Positions 3,744-9,890 of a DNA stretch of 9,890 bases are shown here, in pieces. The position numbers and the translations under genes are program-made. The DNA lies in the NCBI GenBank assembly GCA_946401765.1, contig CAMIVJ010000077.1, positions 1-9,890 on the forward strand, read 5' to 3'. Source of the stretch: an uncultured bacterium (lineage in GTDB: Bacteria; Verrucomicrobiota; Kiritimatiellia; RFP12; UBA1067). Below the pieces are notes generated by a model. The model made no database searches and was not told the DNA's origin. It saw only the letters and a program-made list of their open reading frames with translations. The number at the start of each line of letters is the position of its first letter. Positions within the stretch are counted from its first letter, which is position 1.

Positions 3744-6335
3744 ATGAGAAAAGCAACTGCCATAGCAACTGCCGTCCTCGCGTTAACCTGCGGCGCGGCC
3801 ACAGTCACCGAAACCGAGATCGAGCTCGCGACTTATCCCTTCTTTGATCCCGATCCCGTGCCCGCCACGGGCGAGATGCGTTACCCGTACTTCTTCTTCG
3901 ACGGCACGAGCGCCACGAACGCGCCGCGCAAGTGGAAGGCCGTCGTCCTTGAGAACGACAAGATCAAAGTGACCATCCTTCCCGAGATCGGCGGCAAGAT
4001 ATGGGGCGCGGTGGACAAGAAGACGGGGCGTGACTTCATTTATTTCAACAACGTCGTCAAGTTCCGCAACGTCGCGCGGCGCGGCCCGTGGTGCTCCGGC
4101 GGCATTGAGCTCAACTTCGGCATCTACGGCCACACTCCGTCAACCGCCACGCCTGTCTCGTATGTCACGCGCGTGAACAATGACAAGGAAGAAAGCGTGA
4201 GCTGCTTCATTTCGGACACCGAGCTCGTCTGCCGCACCACATGGCAGGTGGAGGTGCGTCTTGAATCCGGCAAGGACCATTTCACCACGCGCACCGTCTG
4301 GTACAACGGCTCTGGCTTCTTCACGCCGCACTACCACTGGATGAACGCCGCATACTCGGTGCGCGGCGATCCCGAGTTCTTCTTCCCGGGCGCATCCTAC
4401 ATCGGCCACAACGGCGACTCGCACGCATGGCCAGTGGATGAAAACGGACGCACCCTCTCGCGCTACTCCGGCAACGCGTTCGGGCGCAGCAAGTCGTACC
4501 ACGTCCTCGACGGCGACAACTCCTTCTACGGCATCTGGTGGCCAGAGGCCGGCATTGGCTCGTATCACGAAAACCACGTCACGCAGAAGTACGGACGCAA
4601 GATCTGGCTGTGGGCGCTCTCGCGCGAAGGCGGCATCTGGGAGGACCTTCTCACCGACCGCGACGGACAATACGCCGAGCTTCAGAGCGGGCTCTTCTTC
4701 AACCAGCCGGCCGACACGCTCGCGACTCCGTTCAAGCACGCCGCATTCGCGCCTGGCGCCACTGACGTGTTCGAAGAGAAATGGGGCGTGGCGCGTAGCC
4801 GCGCCGAACTCGCAAGCCGCATGAACCCCACCAACTACGTGAAGCGTCCGCAGACAATGCCCGCCGACTTCGACTGGTCCACCGCATACGGACTTTTCCT
4901 GAAAGGACGCCAGTTCATACGCCGCCGCATGGACCGCGACGGCGAGAAGGCGCTTCTCGAATGCCTCGCGAAGGAGCCGCACTACGTCCCAGCCCTCGAA
5001 CAGCTCGCCTCGCTTGCCGTGCGCCGCGGCAAGTACGCCGAAGCCCATGCGTATGCGCAGAGGGCGCTCGCAATCGACACGTACAGCCCCGAGGCGAACT
5101 ACGCCGACGGACAGGCGTTCTTCGCGGAAGGCAACATGCGTGCCGCGAAGGAGCGCCTGGGCGTGGCAGCCTTCTCGCCGGAATTCCACAACGCCGCATT
5201 CGCTCTTGCCGCCAAGGCCGAACTGCGCGAGGGAAACTGGAACGGAGCGCTTTCATTCGCCGACAAGTCTTACAACTTTGACAGCTTGCTTGTGCAGATC
5301 ATTGCGAAGCGCAAGAGCGGAAGCCCGGACTTCTCGATGGCGAGATTGCTCTGCGACATATTTCCGCTCTTCCATGCGATGCGGTACGAATTGAACTTGG
5401 CGACTCCCACGAGCGAGCCGATGGAGAAGTATGTGACGCGCTGCGAGTTTCCGCATGAAGTCTATATGGAGATCGGCTCGTGGTATGATGAAGCGGGCCT
5501 TGCGGAAGAGGCGGAAGCGCTTTTCCGCAAGGCCGCGGCAACGAGTCCCGTTGGAGGCATTCGCCTCGCGTACGTCTTGCATCGCGCCGGAAAAAACGCG
5601 GAGGCGAAGGCGGCGCTCGACGCGGTGGCGTCGCAGCCGATTGCATTCGCCCTGCCGTTCCGCCGCGAGTCGCTGCCTGCGCTCAACTGGGCGGCGAAGA
5701 TGCGCGGCGAATGGAAGTTCAAGTACCTTGCGGCGGTATGCCTTGCGGCCAATGAGTGGGACTCCGGAGCGAATCTTCTGCTCGCGCGCTGCGGCGACAC
5801 GCCAGACGATGCCGTATTCTACCTCTACCGTGCGACGCGCAAGAAGGACGAGGCGAGGCTCAAGGACCTTCGCGCCGCCGTGAAGCTCGGCGGCTGCGGC
5901 TGGCGCGCCGGCCATGCGCTCTACCGTCATTTCGCCGAGGCGAAGGACTGGGAGGGAGCGTTGAAGGAGATCGAGCCGTACGTGGCGAAGTATCCTGATG
6001 CCAACCTCGTGAAACTCGACTATGCGGATGCGCTTTCGCGCAGCGGACGCAACGAGAAGGCGATAGCGTTTCTCGAGAAGGCGACGGTGTTGCCGTCCGA
6101 AGGCGGCAACGACGCGCTCGCCTCGTGGATCCGCGCGTGGCGCGGCGTCGCCGAGGCGGCGCTTGCGCGCGGCGACAAGGCGGCGGCGAAGGCGGCAGTG
6201 GCGAAGGCGCTGTCGTTCCCCGAGAATCTCGGCCGCGGCAAGCCATACGACAAACCAGACAAGGGAACGCCCGAGAAACCAGGGCTGCTCAGCGACTGGC
6301 CAGATTCGTTGCTTGAGCTAGTGCCAGGTGCCTAG
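3744..6335 (+). CDS. Secreted DUF5107 protein with C-terminal TPR-like repeats
   Basis: The protein has 863 residues. Residues 1-19 form a Sec signal peptide (MRK, then a hydrophobic Ala/Leu core), so it should be exported. The cysteine at 17 is a poor lipobox. The N-terminal half (about 30-350) carries DUF5107 hallmarks as I know them: TILPEIGGKIWGAVDKKTG (77-95), GPWCSGGIELNFG (114-126), HYHWMNAA (196-203) and AELQSGLFFNQ (311-321). This fold belongs with sugar-binding, mutarotase-like beta domains, but I cannot name a catalytic residue or a proven activity. The second half (about 385-830) is alpha-helical with TPR-like units, for example around 400-445 and 574-600, then an Ala/Lys-rich tail. 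The ATG at 3744 keeps the signal peptide. It has no SD and sits about where transcription would start, so the mRNA may be leaderless. Neighbouring araA and symporter genes suggest a role with arabinose-containing glycans (inference). Confidence 0.9.
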   Translation: MRKATAIATAVLALTCGAATVTETEIELATYPFFDPDPVPATGEMRYPYFFFDGTSATNAPRKWKAVVLENDKIKVTILPEIGGKIWGAVDKKTGRDFIYFNNVVKFRNVARRGPWCSGGIELNFGIYGHTPSTATPVSYVTRVNNDKEESVSCFISDTELVCRTTWQVEVRLESGKDHFTTRTVWYNGSGFFTPHYHWMNAAYSVRGDPEFFFPGASYIGHNGDSHAWPVDENGRTLSRYSGNAFGRSKSYHVLDGDNSFYGIWWPEAGIGSYHENHVTQKYGRKIWLWALSREGGIWEDLLTDRDGQYAELQSGLFFNQPADTLATPFKHAAFAPGATDVFEEKWGVARSRAELASRMNPTNYVKRPQTMPADFDWSTAYGLFLKGRQFIRRRMDRDGEKALLECLAKEPHYVPALEQLASLAVRRGKYAEAHAYAQRALAIDTYSPEANYADGQAFFAEGNMRAAKERLGVAAFSPEFHNAAFALAAKAELREGNWNGALSFADKSYNFDSLLVQIIAKRKSGSPDFSMARLLCDIFPLFHAMRYELNLATPTSEPMEKYVTRCEFPHEVYMEIGSWYDEAGLAEEAEALFRKAAATSPVGGIRLAYVLHRAGKNAEAKAALDAVASQPIAFALPFRRESLPALNWAAKMRGEWKFKYLAAVCLAANEWDSGANLLLARCGDTPDDAVFYLYRATRKKDEARLKDLRAAVKLGGCGWRAGHALYRHFAEAKDWEGALKEIEPYVAKYPDANLVKLDYADALSRSGRNEKAIAFLEKATVLPSEGGNDALASWIRAWRGVAEAALARGDKAAAKAAVAKALSFPENLGRGKPYDKPDKGTPEKPGLLSDWPDSLLELVPGA

Positions 6336-6370
6336 TCACTAAGCACTAGGCACTAGGCACTCCGCACTAG
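6320..6370. repeat. Heptamer array CACTAGG with an inverted arm, overlapping a stop codon
   Basis: CAC recurs every 7 bp at 6337, 6344, 6351, 6358 and 6365 (CACTAAG, CACTAGG, CACTAGG, CACTCCG, CACTAGA). The left segment 6320-6336 is the inverse of 6345-6361 in 15 of 17 bases, giving a hairpin with an 8-base loop. The stop codon of the DUF5107 gene (TAG, 6333-6335) and its last few codons lie inside the left arm. Confidence 0.85.
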
Positions 6371-6382
6371 ATATGCTATAAT
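6354..6382 (+). promoter_or_regulatory. Extended -10 promoter of the small membrane-protein gene
   Basis: TAGGCA (6354-6359) is followed by exactly 17 bp and a consensus TATAAT (6377-6382) with a TG at 6374-6375. The -35 hexamer is part of the heptamer array. Transcription should start near 6389, leaving a short leader with the SD AGGAAAGGA (6392-6400). This is the strongest -10 in the window. It could also drive araA and the symporter downstream. Confidence 0.75.
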
Positions 6383-6406
6383 TACCGCCACAGGAAAGGA
6401 CAAGAC

Positions 6407-6949
6407 ATGACGACATGGTCTTTTATTCTAGGGTTGCCGTTGGTGGCCCTTGGCCTTGTCGCCGTTCTGGCAACGGAGCGTGCGGCGAAGGCGATGGTGG
6501 CGTTTCCTCGTTGCGAGAGCGCGGGATGGCTGCTTTGCGCCATAGGCTGGCTTGGCACTGCGTATGAGTGCGACAAGATAGGCATCGACATCTTCGACAA
6601 GATCCTCAAGGCGTTTCCTGGGGAGGTGTGGATCCTCGCGGCGGTGCTTACCGTGCTCACATGCATGTGGATGGCGAACCTGCTGCCGATACGCGGTCTT
6701 TGCGCGGTGCTGATGCTCTTTCCCGCGGAGCTGTTCCCGGCGGTGCGATTGTGCGACACGGGGTGGCGCATTCCTCTCGTGGTGTTCGCGTATGTGTGCG
6801 CGATAACGGGCATGTTCGGAATGTTCTATCCGTGGCGCATCAGGCAGGCGCTCGCGTGGTGCGCCTCGAGCGGTGCGCGCGTGAAGGTGTTCGGCGGCAT
6901 CCTGCTGGCCATCGGCGCGCTCTTCTGCGCCATCGGCCTAATAGTTTAG
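6407..6949 (+). CDS. Small multi-pass membrane protein of unknown function
   Basis: This 180-residue protein is dominated by hydrophobic segments: about 5-22, 38-53, 74-91, 96-113, 121-141 and 159-180, so five or six membrane passes. It has no signal peptide beyond the first segment. Several cysteines lie in or near the membrane segments, with no clear metal-binding pattern. I do not recognise the family. The ATG has a good SD (AGGAAAGGA) and its own promoter at 6354-6382. The stop codon sits inside the GTTT repeat that begins at 6944. Its position between a DUF5107 gene and araA suggests a link to sugar use, but nothing in the protein shows it. Confidence 0.75.
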   Translation: MTTWSFILGLPLVALGLVAVLATERAAKAMVAFPRCESAGWLLCAIGWLGTAYECDKIGIDIFDKILKAFPGEVWILAAVLTVLTCMWMANLLPIRGLCAVLMLFPAELFPAVRLCDTGWRIPLVVFAYVCAITGMFGMFYPWRIRQALAWCASSGARVKVFGGILLAIGALFCAIGLIV

Positions 6950-7072
6950 AAGTTTCTAGTTTAGGAGTTTCGAGTTTCTGAGTTCCCGAAACCCCGAAAC
7001 TTCGAAACCTCGAAACCACGAAACCCCGAAACCTCGAAACCCCGAAACTTATAAACCCCGAAACTTATAAAC
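6944..7072. repeat. Octamer array, GTTT half then 11 GAAAC units, upstream of araA
   Basis: The left half has GTTT at 6944, 6952, 6959, 6967, 6974 and 6982 (spacing 8,7,8,7,8). The right half has eleven units exactly 8 bp apart from 6987 to 7067: nine read CGAAAC and two read ATAAAC. GTTTC and GAAAC are complementary, so the halves can pair (for example 6967-6978 with 7004-7016, one bulge). The stop codon of the preceding gene (6947-6949) is inside the array, and the last unit ends just before the araA SD. No convincing promoter was seen within it. Confidence 0.92.
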
Positions 7073-7092
7073 CATCAAAAGGAGAGTCAACG

Positions 7093-8574
7093 ATGAAGTC
7101 AATGAAAGACTACGAGTTCTGGTTCGTAGTGGGCAGCCAGTTCCTGTACGGCCCGGAAGTGCTTGAGACCGTGGCGGCGCGCGCGCAGGAGATGGCGGAC
7201 GCGTTCAACTCGAGCGGCAAGCTGCCCTGCAAGGTGGTCTACAAGGTCACGGAGAAGACGCCCGAGGAGGCCACCGAGACGATCAAGGCCGCGAACTTCG
7301 ACGACAAGTGCGCCGGCGTGATCACATGGTGCCACACGTTCTCTCCCTCGAAGATGTGGCTCAACGCGCTCAAGCTTCTGCAGAAGCCCTGGTGCCACCT
7401 CGCCACGCAGTACAACCGCTCGATCCCCGACAAGGGCATCGACATGGACTTCATGAACCTCAACCAGGCGGCGCACGGCGACCGCGAGCACGGATTCATC
7501 GGCGCGCGCCTGAGGATGACGCGCAAGGTGATCGCCGGCCACTGGCAGGACGCCGACGTGCGCACGCGCCTCGCCTCGTGGATGCGCGTTGCGGTGGGCG
7601 CGGCGTTCTCGAAGACGCTCAAGGTGATGCGCTTCGGCGACAACATGCGCAATGTGGCGGTGACCGAAGGCGACAAGGTGGGCGTGCAGGAAGTGCTTGG
7701 CTGGCAGGTGAACACGTGGCCCGTCGGCAAGCTCGCCGAATACATCGCCGCGGTGACTGACGCCGAGGCGGACGCGCTTGTGAAGGAGTACAAGCGCCTC
7801 TACACGTTCAAGACGAAGAACCTCGACGCCGTCCGCTACCAGGCGAAGGAGGAGATCGCCATGAAGCGCATCCTCGACGAGGAGGGCTGCGCCGCATACA
7901 CGAACACGTTCGAAGACCTCTACGGCATGGATCAGCTGCCCGGCCTAGCGTCGCAGCGCCTGATGGCGCAGGGATACGGATACGGCGCGGAGGGCGACTG
8001 GAAGGTCTCGGCCATGACGGCGATCGTGAAGAAGATGGCAGAGGGCATGAAGGGCGGCACCGCGTTCATGGAGGACTACACGTACGAGCTCGCGAAGGGC
8101 AAGGAGTACTCCCTCGGCGCGCACATGCTCGAGGTGTGCCCCACGATCGCGGCGGCGAAGCCGGCCGTCGAGGTGCATCCGCTCGGCATCGGCGGCAAGG
8201 CCGATCCCGCGCGCCTCGTCTTTGAGGGACGCGCCGGCAAGGCGATCGTGATCTCCCTCGTCGACATGGGCGGGCGCCTCAGGATGATCGTGCAGGACAT
8301 CGAGTGCGTGAAGCCGATCTACAAGATGCCCAACCTCCCCGTGGCGCGCGTGATGTGGCGCGCGATGCCCGACCTCAAGAAGGGCGTGGAGTGCTGGATC
8401 ACGGCGGGCGGCGCGCATCACACCACGCTCACCTACGACGTCACGGCCGAGCAGATGCACGACTTCGCGGCGATCATGGGAATCGAGTTCGTGCACATCA
8501 CGAAGGAGACGACCGTCGAGTCGCTCGAACGCGAACTCTTCCTCAACGACCTCGCGTGGAAGCTGCGCGGCTAA
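7093..8574 (+). CDS. araA: L-arabinose isomerase
   Basis: AraA is a cytoplasmic, Mn-dependent enzyme that converts L-arabinose to L-ribulose, the first step of bacterial arabinose catabolism. This 493-residue protein is close to E. coli AraA (500) and aligns along its length: YEFWFVVGSQFLYGPE (7-22), HTFSPSKMW (81-89), DMDFMNLNQAAHG (117-129), FGDNMRNVAVTEGDKV (181-196). Catalytic and metal-binding positions are present: E300 in AEGDWK, E327 in FMEDYTY, H344 in GAHMLEVCP and H443 in GGAHHT. The ATG has an AAAAGGAG site at good spacing. The symporter gene follows after 27 bp, so the two form an operon. araB and araD are not in the window. The gene is intact and codon use matches its neighbours. 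Confidence 0.98.
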   Translation: MKSMKDYEFWFVVGSQFLYGPEVLETVAARAQEMADAFNSSGKLPCKVVYKVTEKTPEEATETIKAANFDDKCAGVITWCHTFSPSKMWLNALKLLQKPWCHLATQYNRSIPDKGIDMDFMNLNQAAHGDREHGFIGARLRMTRKVIAGHWQDADVRTRLASWMRVAVGAAFSKTLKVMRFGDNMRNVAVTEGDKVGVQEVLGWQVNTWPVGKLAEYIAAVTDAEADALVKEYKRLYTFKTKNLDAVRYQAKEEIAMKRILDEEGCAAYTNTFEDLYGMDQLPGLASQRLMAQGYGYGAEGDWKVSAMTAIVKKMAEGMKGGTAFMEDYTYELAKGKEYSLGAHMLEVCPTIAAAKPAVEVHPLGIGGKADPARLVFEGRAGKAIVISLVDMGGRLRMIVQDIECVKPIYKMPNLPVARVMWRAMPDLKKGVECWITAGGAHHTTLTYDVTAEQMHDFAAIMGIEFVHITKETTVESLERELFLNDLAWKLRG

Positions 8575-8601
8575 AAGACACTAGACTGAAAGGACAGGAA
8601 C

Positions 8602-9890
8602 ATGGCACTCATCGACTGGCTGGTAATTCTCGGCTACTTCGCGCTTCTCGCATGCGTGGTGGTGTTCACGAAGAGGAAGCAGGAGACCTCGGCCGACTTC
8701 TTCCTCGGCGGGCGAAGCGTGGGATGGCTCGCGATCGGAGCCTCCATCTTCGCGGCCAACATCGGCTCTGAGCACCTGATCGGCCTTGCCGGATCAGGTG
8801 CCGTCGCGGGTCTCTCGCAGAGCCACTGGGAGTTCCACGCATGGGTGCTCATCCTGATGAGCTGGGTGTTCCTGCCGTTCTACTACAAGAGCGGAGTATC
8901 CACCATGCCGGAGTTTCTGGAGCGGCGCTTCGGTCCGAAGGCAAGGTGGATTCTCTCGCTCGTGTCGCTCGCGGCATACGTGCTCACAAAGATCTCCGTG
9001 ACGGTGTTCGCCGGCGCGCTCTTCTTCGAGACGATGCTGCCGGAGATCTCGATCACGGTGGGCGGCACCACGATCGGCTCGTTCTGGATCGGCGCGTTCG
9101 CGACCGTGCTCCTCGCCGGCGTCTATTCGTCGTTCGGCGGCCTCACGGCGGTCGTATATACCGACCTCGTGCAGACATTCATCATCCTCGCGGGCACGCT
9201 CTCCGTGACGGCCTTCGCGCTCTACCACCTCGGCAACTCCGGCGTGCAGGTGGATGGACACGCGGCGAACTCGATTGCGGACGGCTGGGCCGTGCTGAAG
9301 CAGACGATCAAATCTACGGGCAACGTCGAGGCGTTCGGCCTCTGGCACTCGCTCACGCACAAGGCGTTCCCGTGGCTCGGCGTTGTGGTGGCGTCCGTCA
9401 CGATCGGCGTGTGGTACTGGTGCACAGACCAGTTCATCATCCAGCGCACGCTCTCGGCGAAGGACATGACGAACGCGCGGCGCGGCGCGATCTGGGGCGG
9501 TTTCCTCAAGCTCGCGCCGGTGTTCCTCTTCCTCGTGCCCGGCATGCTCGGCTTCGCCCTCCACCACAACCACGTGAACGTGGGCTCGGGCGTCTTCGCG
9601 ATTCCGCTCAAGGCTAACGGAGCGCTGAACGGCGACACCGTGTTCCCCACGCTCGTGCAGTCTCTGCTGCCGGTCGGCTTCCGCGGCCTCGTGGTGGCGG
9701 GAATGATCGCCGCCTTGATGAGCTCGCTCGCGTCGCTGTTCAACTCCGTCTCCACGCTCTTCACGGTTGACGTCTATCAGAAGCTGAAACCCGATACGCC
9801 CCAGCGCCAGCTCGTGACGATCGGGCGCATCACCACGGTGTGCATGACGGCGCTCGGACTCATCTGGGTGCCGATCATGAAGGCGATCGC
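8602..9890 (+). CDS. Sodium:solute symporter, SGLT-type, probable arabinose importer (partial)
   Basis: The frame is open from the ATG at 8602 to the end of the window: 429 codons, no stop, 3' end missing. It is a polytopic membrane protein of the SSS family and closely follows the Vibrio sodium/galactose transporter vSGLT. Matching stretches are DFFLGGRSVGWLAIGASIF (32-50), AANIGSEHLIG (51-61), STMPEFLERRF (100-110), YSSFGGLTAVVYTDLVQ (175-191), YWCTDQFIIQRTL (272-284) and LMSSLASLFNS (372-382). The serine pair S374-S375 corresponds to the sodium-site serines of vSGLT. The position of the vSGLT sugar-binding glutamine in NISAEQFIG is a histidine here (H58), which may alter specificity. The SD (AAAGGACAGGA) is good. 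Being 27 bp behind araA, it most likely brings in L-arabinose with sodium. The substrate is inferred from context. Confidence 0.95.
   Translation, partial: MALIDWLVILGYFALLACVVVFTKRKQETSADFFLGGRSVGWLAIGASIFAANIGSEHLIGLAGSGAVAGLSQSHWEFHAWVLILMSWVFLPFYYKSGVSTMPEFLERRFGPKARWILSLVSLAAYVLTKISVTVFAGALFFETMLPEISITVGGTTIGSFWIGAFATVLLAGVYSSFGGLTAVVYTDLVQTFIILAGTLSVTAFALYHLGNSGVQVDGHAANSIADGWAVLKQTIKSTGNVEAFGLWHSLTHKAFPWLGVVVASVTIGVWYWCTDQFIIQRTLSAKDMTNARRGAIWGGFLKLAPVFLFLVPGMLGFALHHNHVNVGSGVFAIPLKANGALNGDTVFPTLVQSLLPVGFRGLVVAGMIAALMSSLASLFNSVSTLFTVDVYQKLKPDTPQRQLVTIGRITTVCMTALGLIWVPIMKAI

Noticed and set aside
4140..5189. Long open frame (349 residues) on the minus strand inside the DUF5107 gene.
   Set aside because: It is antisense to a gene with clear domain motifs, has no SD, and is a by-product of high GC and codon bias.
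7050..7071. TATAAA at 7050-7055 and 7066-7071 as -10 boxes for araA.
   Set aside because: Both are octamer units of the array and have no -35-like sequence at 16-18 bp. They stay possible but unsupported.
6987..7072. CRISPR array.
   Set aside because: Units are only 8 bp with no spacers of 25 bp or more, and there is no cas gene nearby.

Overview
The window looks like chromosomal DNA from a GC-rich, uncultured-type bacterium, most likely of the PVC group (Kiritimatiellota, Verrucomicrobiota or Lentisphaerota). That placement is an inference. It rests on the mix of a GspF-N-like membrane protein, a DUF5107/TPR secreted protein next to L-arabinose genes, and intergenic regions full of short degenerate tandem repeats. 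No rRNA or other strong phylogenetic marker is present beyond bL35 and bL20.

Layout. (1) 1-1175: a two-gene plus-strand unit, an 82-residue protein of unknown function followed 3 bp later by a 301-residue single-pass membrane protein whose N-terminus resembles the GspF/PilC N-domain. (2) 1192-2136, minus strand: a tyrosine recombinase, convergent with the pair, with some usual catalytic positions substituted. (3) 2230-2958: a clean ribosomal unit of promoter, leader hairpin, rpmI (bL35), rplT (bL20) and a Rho-independent terminator. infC, the usual first gene of this operon, is not upstream. (4) 2959-3743: about 785 bp without a gene but dense in structure. It holds two inverted copies (3038-3216 plus, 3498-3681 minus) of a multi-stem element whose stems differ in sequence but keep pairing. 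Between them lie a 27-bp-arm palindrome, two opposed GGGGACTG-type palindromes, and several 7- or 8-bp tandem arrays. (5) 3744-8574 and on to the window end: a putative L-arabinose region. It encodes a secreted DUF5107/TPR protein, a small multi-pass membrane protein, L-arabinose isomerase (araA), and an SGLT-type sodium:sugar symporter that runs off the window.

How the parts may work together. The DUF5107 protein would act outside the cytoplasm on a glycan or glycoconjugate, the symporter would import the released sugar, and AraA would convert L-arabinose to L-ribulose. AraB and AraD functions are not in the window.

Two observations stand out. The first is the pair of structured repeats with compensatory stem changes. 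The second is a family of 7- or 8-bp degenerate tandem arrays in the intergenic regions. In two cases the array forms the -35 region of an extended -10 promoter with the same geometry (TAGGCA, 17 bp, TGC-TATAMT), and the two arrays differ by exactly one 7-bp unit.
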